From Glebionis coronaria (lineage: Eukaryota; Streptophyta; Magnoliopsida; Asterales; Asteraceae), in NCBI GenBank assembly GCA_025667525.1, contig CM046878.1, forward strand, positions 395,502,974 to 395,566,973: a DNA stretch of 64,000 nt, given 5' to 3'. Below the pieces are notes generated by a model, which did no database searches, was not told the DNA's origin, and saw only the letters and a program-made list of their open reading frames with translations. Positions 41,501 to 53,335 of the stretch are shown piece after piece (position 1 is the stretch's first letter; each line of letters starts with the position of its first letter). The position numbers and the translations under genes were made by a program.

Positions 41501-42084
41501 GAAAGGCCTATCAAGATTAGGCTTATTCCATAGCTGACAGTCACAGGGTGACCAAGACGCTCTAAGTTCTCAATGTAGCCCTTCATCTTAAGAACATATG
41601 AGCCTACATTTTGACCTTCCTTAAGCTTGCACGCGTGAAATTCACGCGCAGTTTGAAGAAGTTCTTGTTCTGCTTGCTGAGAAAACATGGTTTTCAGCTC
41701 CTGCAACATGTCATATGCTCCGAGATGGGTTAGATTTCGTTGGATCTCTAAGTCCATAGTCATGAGCATAAGGGCAGCAATCTCCTTTGACCCTTTGACC
41801 CAAGCAGCATGAGCTGCAAGAGCATCAGGAGGGACTTGGTGACCAGGAGTTGCAACAGGTGCAGCAGGAATTGGATGTTCCAAGTATTGTTCCTTGTCTT
41901 CAGCTGATAGGATAATGCGCAACTGGCGGTACCAATCAATGAAGTTAGGCCCAGTGAGTTTGTGTTTCTCGAAGAAACTCCTGAGTACCGAATTGTTTCC
42001 GACATTGGTAGTTGTAACACCCCCACAAATGCTATGCGCAGCGGAACTACAACATTTGGGTGCTACGTAGTTATCATCACACAT
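38512..42084 (-). CDS. Copia gag-pol polyprotein, truncated at both ends
   Basis: About 1,166 element-derived codons in one frame. Order: gag domain (about residues 30-235), zinc knuckle CHKCGQIGHWKRNC (about 302-315), aspartic protease VYDTGCGTH (about 350), GAG-pre-integrase, integrase with D in HTDVCGPF (about 555), D in LRSDRGGEY (about 618) and E in SERRNRTL (about 655), RT with QMDVKTAFLNG and YVDD (about 1050). It stops within the RT/RNase H linker at a nonsense codon. The first about 24 residues, including the start at 42084, are read from the LTR of the nested gypsy element, so the native gag start is disconnected. Clade not assigned. Confidence 0.92.
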   Translation of the reverse strand: MCDDNYVAPKCCSSAAHSICGGVTTTNVGNNSVLRSFFEKHKLTGPNFIDWYRQLRIILSAEDKEQYLEHPIPAAPVATPGHQVPPDALAAHAAWVKGSKEIAALMLMTMDLEIQRNLTHLGAYDMLQELKTMFSQQAEQELLQTAREFHACKLKEGQNVGSYVLKMKGYIENLERLGHPVTVSYGISLILIGLSKEYDSFVQNFHMHGMGKTVNSVNELHAMLKQHEQTLPKKVVSPALHNVRAGKVQKNQGRKPPKAAKGNYGNGKNKLAYAPEHKPSYAPKNRNPPPPKKDNPAKDDPCHKCGQIGHWKRNCPEHLAELQKKKRLSQEANTSGIFTIELYSLPSNSWVYDTGCGTHIFNNTQGLRGSKKLNLGALNLYMGNGQRAGVEAIGNYHLCLPSGLVIVLNNCHYAPSITRGIISVSSLFKDGFVNCFDSDNAISVSRNNVVYFTATPRGDGIYEIDMSCSKTNDSSMFAVSNKRAKLNLDSTLLWHCRLGHISKKRMEKLQHDGLLTSTDIKSFEKCVSCMSGKMARKPYSHQVERAKDLLGLIHTDVCGPFRIMSRQGAKYFVTFTDDFSRYGYVYLLKHKDEVFETFKVFQKEVENQLGKTIKSLRSDRGGEYMSQEFLDHLKEHGIIAHRTPPYTPQHNGVSERRNRTLLDMVRSMMSQTTLPKSFWDYALESAARILNMVPTKKVEKTPYEVWHGQDPKLSYLRVWGCEALVKRDTMTKTDKLEPRSIKCIFVGYPKETMGYSFYYPPENKVIVARNAEFFERNLLDQEASRSIEDLEIIQDEDTNPSDDTGLDHDEDDQEIEEPQSDINPIRKSSRTRRAPDRMCLYVDAEEHELGDLGEPANYKAALLDPEFEKWLNAMNVEMQSMKDNDVWVLVDLPPNGRTVGSKWLFKKKTDMDGKVHTFKARLVAKGFTQTYGVDYEETFSPVADIRAIRILIAIAAFYDYEIWQMDVKTAFLNGHLSEEVYMVQPEGFVDPKYPNRVCKLKRSIYGLKQASRQWNKRFDDEIKKFGFTQNQDEPCVYHKASGSNVTFLILYVDDIFLMGNNIPMLKGVKSYLGKCFAMKDLGEAAYILGIKIYRDRSRRLIGLCQSAYIEKILKRFHMENSKRGTIPMHESPKLSKSQCAVSPAEKQRMQNVPYASAIGSIMYAVRCTRPDVAFAQNITSRFQQSTSELH

Positions 42085-44797
42085 AAGCTATATTAAACGA
42101 CTCAAAGAGACGTAAAAGTTTAAACATGAATTTAAACATTTTTAAATTATACAAATCTACGGTTTTCCAAATCCCAAGATAATACAAAACAGAGTTTGCG
42201 TTTAGGTCCCCACTGAATCTCCACCCAAAAGTACATTTTCATTCTCATGACATAATATAAAAGAGTTTTAAGTGCAAAAAGGGAGGAAAACAAGTAGACC
42301 GCCAAGCCACAACAACTTCCATCCTCGCATGCTCCGCTGCTATCAATCTTGGTTACCTGAAACACATGCTTAAAATCGTCAACACAAAGGTTGAGCGAAT
42401 CTATAGGTTTATCAAAACATCAGTTGAACATAAGTGTTAAAAACCAATCATGATCATTCAATAGCATTGTGGCCATACAATCTATTATTCAAGGATATGA
42501 CAATTGTGTTTAAGCTCATGACACTAAACCGTTAACTCAATCACCCGCGTAATAATTACCGGCGTGATTCAGATGAAACCATGGCCCCTAATAAGGCATC
42601 AGTTGCAATTATACCTTATCTCTTATCACAAATTATCCGTCCGCAGGGGGTATCAACGTACTAGCCCTCGTCTCGGATAGGGTAGTCAACCCCATAGTAC
42701 TATCACTTTGTATAAGCGGCTATTTCCCCCTTTGCAAGGGCAAGACAATAGTTAATAGTTCATGAATTTAGGGACTTTTGCAACTAGGTACTCAACACAA
42801 TTTCAAGGCAACATTCGGGTCCAACAATCATTCAAGACTTATGTTCATTTTCATTTAAATTAGCATGTATCCCCCTCGCGGGTAAAATCATTTGAAATAA
42901 GTAAAGAGCGAGGCTATAGACTCACCTTGCGTAGTAGTAGTAGTAGTTCTAGCGAAGACGTAACGAGAAATGTCACCAACGACGTGGATGCCCGGGAAAA
43001 TGAAACACTTGACCTAAAAATCAAGGTACGTAAACCAAATCAATACTCCGCGTACATAATTGTACTAAACACACAATGTAAACACACTCAATGCTTATGA
43101 AAACTCACGCCAAAGTCAAACAAGTAGTTGTTACTAGACTTATACCATTTATCAATGTTATTAAAGTTACTATCCATTTTACGGTTTCGCCGATACTTAC
43201 CAAAAGTATGGGCTGTTTTACTATACTTAACCATTTTTATAAAATTTGACAAAATTCTCAAAAATACTATAAGACCTGTAGAAAACACATATTTAATCCC
43301 AATAAAAGTTTTGACTTCTACGACTCATTACTCAACACTTTTCCAAAAACTACGTTTTTCGGACTGAAATTGTACTTTGACCAAGTCGAACTCATTTGAC
43401 CCGTTTAAAATACTCCATTGACCCATTTGACACCTAAGTCCTATAATAGACTCAAATGTGCAGGTTTGACACCAAAATTCAGCCCTTGACCATTTACCAA
43501 ACTAGACTTATAGTCCCCGGGATTTGACCTAAACCAAGCATAATTTCGGATTATGACGGTTTTCATCTCCCGGTACACGAATTTCGAAACGTCGTAACTT
43601 TTGACTCGTTTGGAGTTAAAAGCTCTATCTTATACCGAAACGAGCGTCTCGACGACCACTACAACTATATCCTATAATAACAACCTGGACCAAAAACTAA
43701 AACCACGAAAATAGCCCTAAACAATCTGTTTGAAAACGACTCATTCAAAATCATCCTTCTACTTGTTTTCAATCCATCCAAACATCACCTAGACCTATCC
43801 TAACCACTTATAATCATTCCCAATCATCCAAACAGCCCTTAACACTATGAAAGTCGAATCCTAATCAAAACCCAAAACCTAAATCATACATGCAATGTAA
43901 TTAAACAATTTATAAACACTAAAAACACCATTTTAAACACAACCCCACAACACATTTCATCAAACACCTTGAACACACCCAAAACCCCAAAAATTTCGTG
44001 GCTTTAGGTGACCAAAACACCCAAAATAATCAGCCCCCAATTCGTTTTATGAATGAATAAACATCATTAACACATGAATTAAACATGTGTACCATTTAAT
44101 TAGATCAAAATCCATTTTTGAAAAATTATAAATTTTTGGAAAGATTTCTTGATTGCATGTGTGTTTTTGTTTGTGGGATTCACTTACAAGATGATATGGG
44201 AGATGGGTCTTTGCTTATTTTCTTCAAAATCAAGTTTTTGATGGTGGATTCATGGTGGTGGGGGTTAGCCGTCGGCTAGAGAGGAAGGAGGAGGGGGTGA
44301 GAAAATTTTTTGGTGTTGAAAATGGATGTGTGTTTTTCTTTTCCCCTTTTTGTAAGTTAGGAGGGACCTTGATGCAATTTTGGCTATCTTTTGGCCTTAT
44401 TAGTAAAACATGTGCTAAAGAGCGGGATTATGACATACTAGTCGGTTTTAAAATTTACGGGAGTCGAGTTTAGTCCGAGCTACCTCAAAATACTTTTAAA
44501 TGGTTCAAACGTACACAAAACGAATATACACATGGTTCCGACTCGACTTAACACGTAATAAAAATAAAATCTCGAAAAACTCAAATATCGATCAATCGAT
44601 AATAAAAGGTAAATTTTGGGCATCCGTCGGTATCGTAGTCGTCATCGGTTCTTCTTAAATCGTCAAACGTTAAATTACGCCGTAAACGTTGGTTTCAACT
44701 TAAACCGTCAAATAATTCCACGATAAAAATTCTTAAAAATTTCAAAAATATACGTAAAATAGGATTAAATAAATAATGTTGGGCTCGGGATATCACA
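42013..44797 (-). repeat. 3' LTR of the nested gypsy element
   Basis: 2,785 bp. By eye it differs from the right copy by about 5 substitutions and one 3-bp indel (near 43076), under 0.3%. Small frames at 42147-42365 and 44252-44473 are repeated in the other LTR and have no protein features. Confidence 0.9.
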
Positions 44798-45229
44798 TCC
44801 ACAAGTGAGCCACAACTTAAGAGAGATGCTCATACTGAACAGCTCTTGAGACAATAACTTAGCATCATACGGCACTTTCACTGGTGTTACAGTAGTCATC
44901 TACAATTAAAAAGTTCAAACAATTAGTATTTTCGATAATTACATTCTTAATAAAATTAACTACCCAATTAATTACTAATTAAGACTAAGATCCATCTTGT
45001 ACTCCCACTCATTACAAAAGGACTGTCTAATATGTAAACAAGTGGGGCAAGAGGTAAGCGACGAGCGTTAATTGCATAACATGCAACTCTTAGACTTTAT
45101 GAGACCGTTCAAGACACTAGTAAAACGGTAGTAGTGTCATGAGCATGTTTAGTCTCATCTTATGCCTCGGGTCCAGGGTCTGACCGTGCATACTCGAGTT
45201 AAGTTAACCAAGCAAGAACATGCAAATAT
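44798..45229 (-). repeat. 432-bp duplicate of copia gag start and leader, inside the gypsy unit
   Basis: Matches 53234-53665 with about one difference (near 45028). Includes the copia gag ATG on the - strand (44899-44897) and about 33 codons that run into the LTR. Its presence on the inner side of the gypsy 3' LTR cannot result from simple insertion. Confidence 0.9.
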
Positions 45230-45720
45230 ATAATTCTTAATCTACACCATCTCTTCCGTAGCCTCTCGAATCATTTCAAGTCCATTCAACTGACTTTTTC
45301 CTACTTCATTCCACTCAACTGGTGATCTACATTTTCATCAACATAATGCTTCAAATGTTGTAGCTTCACGGCTAACATGATAAATGTCGTTGTACAAAGG
45401 TATTACCAACGGCAATGGTCGATCTCAACAACTACCAAAATCAATCACACACGCTCGGAGCACGTCTTCCAACTTTCGAATCGTCCTTTCACTTGGTTCA
45501 TCATCTCATAAAACAACTACTCACAAAATAAAATCGCACGGGTCACACATAACCCCATCGAAAACGTTCAGAATATACAAGACGAAGTAATTATTACTAG
45601 TCGTACAGAATCAACTTATCGCAATATTACGTACATACAACCCTAGTCCGTCAAAAACGAATTCATCGATACGGAATCACCCGACGTATACATAACTCTC
45701 TCGAAAACGTCACAATCCAA
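45230..45720 (-). pseudogene. Decayed Ty3/gypsy integrase region
   Basis: On the - strand, allowing frame changes and stops, the integrase core/C-terminal region of plant gypsy elements can be read: an RTIRKLEDVLRACVIDFG-like block (about 45440-45500), then FEALC..KCRSPV (about 45300-45350), then EVGKSQLNGLEMIREATEEMV (about 45235-45300). A weaker match to the 'HG-PVSI-SDRD' region lies near 45640-45680. Many stops, several of the C-to-T or G-to-A type. Non-functional. Confidence 0.75.
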
Positions 45721-48700
45721 TCAAACACAAAAGCCATAATAAAACACATACAACTACATTACGGCATGTTTGCAAAATAGCCAAACCATGCCAAGTAAAT
45801 AAGTTCAACCAAGTTAACTCATGCTTGCTAATCAGCCAAGCCATGATAAAATAAGAAATGTTGACATTTTTCTCGGATGAGTCCAGTCAAAAGAAAATTG
45901 CAAGTTAAAGAAGGTTCACGAGCTTGCTAGCTAAGGATGCATATCCAAAAAGAAAAGAAAATAAAATAAAATAGATACATATGTCATCGCAGGGTGCTCA
46001 CACACGGATCCTCACACAAAAGATATTACAGGAACACCATCTCACTTCCGTCCAAACGTGGTCAAAATCTCAATAAACATCGCCGTTCACAGTTAAATAT
46101 AAAAAGAAATATATTACATGGCACATGTTCTCCATGATCGGACTTCATTGGACAATGTCGTCTCAAGTTCCCACAACTTACGATCACTCGACTAGATCAC
46201 ATACAACATAAACACATAAAAGACAAGGGTTCACCATAAAAACATCAACTATGGCTATCTATCGTTTAACCATCAATAATCAAGGATGGTTGAGTCAAGC
46301 AAAGAGGATTCCTCACTTAAATAAACGAAGACGGCAGTGGAATTGTCTTGCAACTACCAATGCACAGTTGGTAAACTTTAACAATTTATCGCGTGTCGTT
46401 AAACATGTTAAAAGAACAAGAAAAGAAAATAAATAAGGTACGATACGTTTGATGTAGGAGAAGTCTTCGTCATTCCCCTCAGAGTTATTCGAACTCGGAT
46501 TTCCTCTACTTCGGAAGTCTTCTATTTTTGTTAAAAACTCTTCTCAGTGTCGATACGAGTCCCTTTGGTATTCCATCAACACCCTAGCGATTTCGATAAA
46601 TTTCACACGTTGCTCACAACACATTTCCAAAATTACTCGGTCACAGTGACTTACTAAGTCAACGCCAAAACAAAAAGAAAAGATTTCAAAGAATCACAAG
46701 AAAATTCAAAATCTTTCTTTAAGAATCAAAGAAATTACGACTACTTGCAAAAATGATCCACCATTTTAAAAAGAAACGTTCTCATCCAAACGTTTATCAA
46801 AACACTACAAGTTTCAAGATGACCAATTTGTTTGACACGATAGTGCCCTTCCTAAACTATGCATAATTAGCTAGATCATGCATACTTAAGGATCAAGCAA
46901 CGACAACCAACAAAACAGGACTCTTCCCGAATTATGCCTAGTTAGCTAAGCTGTGCATAATTGAGGATCGAGTGAAGACACAAACATTATTATTACACAC
47001 CAAATATGACTACGAAAGTTCTCGACCTAATCTTCAAAATAATTAAACCATTTGAAATGAAATTTAAAATGGGAAAATATTGTTACCACCGTTTTAAGAA
47101 ACACATCAAACATCTTTCATACACTTTGAAAACATACATTACTTTGCCTATTTATGAGAAAAATAAATAATTAAGTAAATAAACCGACACCATTTACATT
47201 TGGTTAAACGAAACATTTCACACTCATACATATTTTCAAAATAGACTACTCACAAAATAACGGTAAGGTGGTTCATGATTAAAGATCATTGTCAGCACAA
47301 AAAAAAATAAAATAAAATAAAATCCAAAAATCAATGAGATCGAACGAGGTAAACGAGCAAGATAATTGCCAACTAAAATTAACTACATTAGAAATGAAGA
47401 TACTTCAAATATATGACAAAAGTCTCGGGATAACAACAGCGATCTACGAATACATGGAGTAAAAATTGAATATTAGCACAAGCGTCAAAAATAAAATAAC
47501 AATCATAATTCCCATCGTCTCGAGTTGTACACACATTCCACCAAGGGTATACAGGGAGAGGAAATTAATCACTTGGTCGAATAGAAACAATTTCACCAGG
47601 AAGATCGAGTTCTTTCACCTCTACAATTTGGTTAAGCGGCTTCACTTCCTCGCTTTTCGTTCAATTTAAATAAATAACCAATTTAATGAAGATTTATAGC
47701 ATCATTCAAGTAAATACAGAATTTTAGGTTCCATTAACCGAAAGAAGAAAGTTACGGCGTCCATGAACATGACAAAATACACCGGGTGACATACCCTCAT
47801 TTTCAAGTACTAGCGAAATAGTAGTTTAAAAATAAATAACGGTTTCATACCATAGACAAGATTAAAATAAACAATTACATGACTACTCAAGCTCAGATAT
47901 AGACTCGCAAAGTCGAAGAAGAGGATGTCGGACGATCGAACCATCGTGACTCAAAACATTATATATACATCTTAAGAAAATAATACAAATATTTGTTTGT
48001 TGGGTAATCCATTAGCGTATTATAATTAGTGTTACCTTGTACATTGTAAAACCGAACATTTACACATTTTTAATTTGTGTTACACCATTAAAGAATTTAT
48101 ACCTTTCATTTTTCAATCTTAACGAAGTTTTCATTTCTGGAAAAATTTCAATCTCTCGGAGATTATTAACATTAGTAGATGCGGTGACTCGGTTATCATA
48201 ATTGACAAATCATTAGGTTTGAAAATCTCCATACTTGTGTCAAAATTTCATTAATCTTCATATCTTAAGTACCAAAAACGTTTATAGTAAGAATACTCAA
48301 AGTTTTGCGTTATTACGATATATCTTATTACGTATATACAGATATCCAAAATAACTCAATCTAGTCGAATTAACTCTTATAATCAACTTTTGACTTTTTA
48401 TTATACATAAGTCTTCCTTAAAACTGGTTTGTTAAATCACATTCGCGCACTTCGACTCAAATGATAGAGAGGTTTCACGTAGTTTTATCTCAGATAATTT
48501 ACTGATTTTAGTCGATACTTGAATCTCAAAAATAATAACAATATAATAAATAATTAAGATGCTTATTTCAATAATTCAAAGATATATAAAATTCAACTTT
48601 TAATCATTAGCCCATTATCAAGTGATTTTAAAATTAACACATCTCGCAGCGGAATAAAACAAAAGATTTTTCAAACGATTTTAAACAAGCATCATCGAAT

Positions 48701-50430
48701 AATGCATAGTGATTCTCTATAACGACAATTAAATAAACAAATGATTTCCAATGACGTTCCATCAATGTTTAAAAATTTATTTCAAGCATTATAATTTCTT
48801 ACTTAAGGTGTATATTCCGATTTTATCCCAGTTTATTCACTACAACAAGTAACGCGTTCTAGTTTACACCAATGCATACGTAAACATAACCTTATGTTTA
48901 AAATAAAACAAATTTTACAGAATCTCTAGCTCCAAAACACATGTCCACATCTTCTACTCATGTTTTATATTACAAGATACGTCAAAAGTTTGCTACATTG
49001 ACCCGAAAATTAATTCATACTAAATCCAAGTTACATATACTCAACAGTCATATCGTAAATTTTATTATAAACTCCTTTTTCAAATTAAATTGAACAAATT
49101 CTTAACAAGTCCATCACTAGCTTCTAGTATCAAATTATTAATATATAAAAACAAGGATTTTACGAGTAATACAAATTACTTATTATGATTTACCAACCAA
49201 GGTTGAAGGAAAAAAAAATAATTTCACAATGTCCATTTATTCTCTACACGAATTTTACTTGTTATAAGTCACATCATACGTCATTTTTATCCAAAAGTTT
49301 CATCCGCCAAGTATTAAATATGTAAAACACTTTATGTTTAAGTCATTCGATCAACAAAGTTTAGTGCTTACTTAACTCACACAAATGCCGGACCTCGTCA
49401 TGTAAAATATTAACTTCAAAATAATGAAACAACAAAACAAAATGAAATAAATGGAACGAGAATACGTATGTCAACTAAATGTTGTTATCGGCCTCGGATG
49501 AGTCTCGAAATCGTACTCCACAAAATTAACACAAAAACTAACCAAATTCCAAGTTATCGCGATTGATCACAACGCTAGTCTAATTTTAGAATGCATTTTT
49601 GAATTCGAGTAAAATGGTAAACAACGATTAAATGGCGATACGCCTCAACCACGTTTTATAACACACACAAATGTGATTCGTCGCTACGATGTACGCATCG
49701 TTGATTATACTTCGTCTATGTTATAGTTACGCCAACTAACATATCAAACCCATAAGGAATAAAGGAAATAAAGTAATACGTAAGTAAATTACGTTTCAAA
49801 AGAAAATGTCCAAAATGACACATCCCCGTGCGATAACGACAATCGAGATCGATCTAGTCAATATACAATGTGTTACGAGGCGTTATTTACGTATCTAGAG
49901 TATCAAACGAGGTTCATATTCGATTATCCGAACAATAAATTAATTATCAAGATTGATAATTAGCGGTAAGGCCGAATTCTCAACAAAACCGCATTATAAC
50001 ATGTATGATAATCACTCAAGGACCATTGCTTCACGTGCAATGCCTTTAAATACCATAGTATATATACATACTTATACATACAATCATTCCTATATACACG
50101 TAGGATTACAACACGGTGTTGCCATGTAATGCAATGTAGCCCGTTATGCCAATTACATGCAACATATACAATAACCTTTACAGAAATTTGCAAATTACGA
50201 TGATAAGTACTCAACGTACAAAACAATATATCTCAATATATATCATAGTATTTACTTACTAAATACTAGGGAATTCATGTCAGTTTGAGGGATACATCTA
50301 AAATATAAAGCAATGCTAAAGAAAGCTTACCGGAGCCATGCAGGATAGTTGTGTGCTTGGACAATTTCTTACGACACCAAAAGTTATAGTTTAGGATTTT
50401 TCAAAATGACCTAGTTCTCTATAACTTATG
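45721..50430 (-). other. Decayed internal region of the nested gypsy element
   Basis: Expected to hold the remaining pol and gag on the - strand, but no reading frame above about 90 codons survives and I could not read RT or gag motifs with confidence. AT-rich with many stops. Confidence 0.5.
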
Positions 50431-50442
50431 GCTCTGATACCA
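50431..50442 (-). other. Primer binding site of the nested gypsy element
   Basis: 'gctctgatacca' on the + strand is the complement of the standard TGGTATCAGAGC initiator-Met site, 3 nt from the LTR edge at 50446. It sets the right-hand LTR as the 5' LTR. Confidence 0.93.
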
Positions 50443-50445
50443 ATC

Positions 50446-53233
50446 TGTAACACCCCCACAAATGCTATGCGCAGCGGAACTACAACATTTGGGTGCTACG
50501 TAGTTATCATCACACATAAGCTATATTAAACGACTCAAAGAGACGTAAAAGTTTAAACATGAATTTAAACATTTTTAAATTATACAAATCTACGGTTTTC
50601 CAAATCCCAAGATAATACAAAACAGAGTTTGCGTTTAGGTCCCCACTGAATCTCCACCCAAAAGTACATTTTCATTCTCATGACATAATATAAAAGAGTT
50701 TTAAGTGCAAAAAGGGAGGAAAACAAGTAGACCGCCAAGCCACAACAACTTCCATCCTCGCATGCTCCGCTGCTATCAATCTTGGTTACCTGAAACACAT
50801 GCTTAAAATCGTCAACACAAAGGTTGAGCGAATCTATAGGTTTATCAAAACATCAGTTGAACATAAGTGTTAAAAACCAATCATGATCATTCAATAGCAT
50901 TGTGGCCATACAATCTATTATTCAAGGATATGACAATTGTGTTTAAGCTCATGACACTAAACCGTTAACTCAATCACCCGCGTAATAATTACCGGCGTGA
51001 TTCAGATGAAACCATGGCCCCTAATAAGGCATCAGTTGCAATTATACCTTATCTCTTATCACAAATTATCCGTCCGCAGGGGGTATCAACGTACTAGCCC
51101 TCGTCTCGGATAGGGTAGTCAACCCCATAGTACTATCACTTTGTATAAGCGGCTATTTCCCCCTTTGCAAGGGCAAGACAATAGTTAATAGTTCATGAAT
51201 TTAGGGACTTTTGCAACTAGGTACTCAACACAATTTCAAGGCAACATTCGGGTCCAACAATCATTCAAGACTTATGTTCATTTTCATTTAAATTAGCATG
51301 TATCCCCCTCGCGGGTAAAATCATTTGAAATAAGTAAAGAGCGAGGCTATAGACTCACCTTGCGTAGTAGTAGTAGTAGTTCTAGCGAAGACGTAACGAG
51401 AAATGTCACCGACGACGTGGATGCCCGGGAAAATGAAACACTTGACCTAAAAATCAAGGTACGTAAACCAAATCAATACTCCGCGTACATAATTGTACTA
51501 AACACACGCAAATGCAAACACACTCAATGCTTATGAAAACTCACGCCAAAGTCAAACAAGTAGTTGTTACTAGACTTATACCATTTATCAATGTTATTAA
51601 AGTTACTATCCATTTTACGGTTTCGCCGATACTTACCAAAAGTATGGGCTGTTTTACTATACTTAACCATTTTTATAAAATTTGACAAAATTCTCAAAAA
51701 TACTATAAGACCTGTAGAAAACACATATTTAATCCCAATAAAAGTTTTGACTTCTACGACTCATTACTCAACACTTTTCCAAAAACTACGTTTTTCGGAC
51801 TGAAATTGTACTTTGACCAAGTCGAACTCATTTGACCCGTTTAAAATACTCCATTGACCCATTTGACACCTAAGTCCTATAATAGACTCAAATGTGCAGG
51901 TTTGACACCAAAATTCAGCCCTTGACCATTTACCAAACTAGACTTATAGTCCCCGGGATTTGACCTAAACCAAGCATAATTTCGGATTATGACGGTTTTC
52001 ATCTCCCGGTACACGAATTTCGAAACGTCGTAACTTTTGACTCGTTTGGAGTTAAAAGCTCTATCTTATACCGAAACGAGCGTCTCGACGACCACTACAA
52101 CTATATCCTATAATAACAACCTGGACCAAAAACTAAAACCACGAAAATAGCCCTAAACAATCTGTTTGAAAACGACTCATTCAAAATCATCCTTCTACTT
52201 GTTTTCAATCCATCCAAACATCACCTAGACCTATCCTAACCACTTATAATCATTCCCAATCATCCAAACAGCCCTTAACACTATGAAAGTCGAATCCTAA
52301 TCAAAACCCAAAACCTAAATCATACATGCAATGTAATTAAACAATTTATAAACACTAAAAACACCATTTTAAACACAACCCCACAACACATTTCATCAAA
52401 CACCTTGAACACACCCAAAACCCCAAAAATTTCGTGGCTTTAGGTGACCAAAACACCCAAAATAATCAGCCCCCAATTCGTTTTATGAATGAATAAACAT
52501 CATTAACACATGAATTAAACATGTGTACCATTTAATTAGATCAAAATCCATTTTTGAAAAATTATAAATTTTTGGAAAGATTTCTTGATTGCATGTGTGT
52601 TTTTGTTTGTGGGATTCACTTACAAGATGATATGGGAGATGGGTCTTTGCTTATTTTCTTCAAAATCAAGTTTTTGATGGTGGATTCATGGTGGTGGGGG
52701 TTAGCCGTCGGCTAGAGAGGAAGGAGGAGGGGGTGAGAAAAATTTTTGGTGTTGAAAATGGATGTGTGTTTTTCTTTTCCCCTTTTTGTAAGTTAGGAGG
52801 GACCTTGATGCAATTTTGGCTATCTTTTGGCCTTATTAGTAAAACATGTGCTAAAGAGCGGGATTATGACATACTAGTCGGTTTTAAAATTTACGGGAGT
52901 CGAGTTTAGTCCGAGCTACCTCAAAATACTTTTAAATGGTTCAAACACACACAAAACGAATATACACATGGTTCCGACTCGACTTAACACGTAATAAAAA
53001 TAAAATCTCGAAAAACTCAAATATCGATCAATCGATAATAAAAGGTAAATTTTGGGCATCCGTCGGTATCGTAGTCGTCATCGGTTCTTCTTAAATCGTC
53101 AAACGTTAAATTACGCCGTAAACGTTGGTTTCAACTTAAACCGTCAAATAATTCCACGATAAAAATTCTTAAAAATTTCAAAAATATACGTAAAATAGGA
53201 TTAAATAAATAATGTTGGGCTCGGGATATCACA
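50446..53233 (-). repeat. 5' LTR of the nested gypsy element
   Basis: 2,788 bp, nearly identical to 42013-44797. Confidence 0.9.
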
Positions 53234-53335
53234 TCCACAAGTGAGCCACAACTTAAGAGAGATGCTCATACTGAACAGCTCTTGAGACAATAACTTAGCA
53301 TCATACGGCACTTTCACTGGTGTTACAGTAGTCAT
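53234..53335 (-). pseudogene. Start of copia gag, cut off by the gypsy element
   Basis: ATG at 53335-53333 on the - strand and about 34 codons before the gypsy LTR. This is the native 5' end of the copia coding region in position relative to the 5' LTR. The rest of gag resumes at 42012 beyond the nested unit. Confidence 0.65.

Larger units (their letters stand above)
42013..53233 (-). mobile_element. Nested Ty3/gypsy-type LTR element with decayed pol, - strand
   Basis: Direct repeats of 2,785 bp (42013-44797) and 2,788 bp (50446-53233) begin TGTAACACCC and end CACA. A primer site complementary to initiator-Met tRNA (50431-50442 on the - strand) sits next to the right copy, fixing - strand orientation. 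Degraded gypsy integrase lies at the left of the internal region. The flanks do not match as a TSD (GTAGT versus TCCAC), and the left LTR is followed by 432 bp of copia gag/leader instead of a polypurine tract, so the unit has been rearranged after insertion. Confidence 0.85.

Noticed and set aside
42147..42365. 72-residue - strand ORF repeated at 50580-50798, and 44252-44473/52688-52909
   Set aside because: Located in the two gypsy LTRs; identity reflects the LTR pair, and no domain is recognised.
42013..53233. Classification as a LARD (non-coding large retrotransposon derivative)
   Set aside because: Decayed gypsy integrase is readable at 45230-45720, so the internal region is a degraded pol and not unrelated non-coding sequence.
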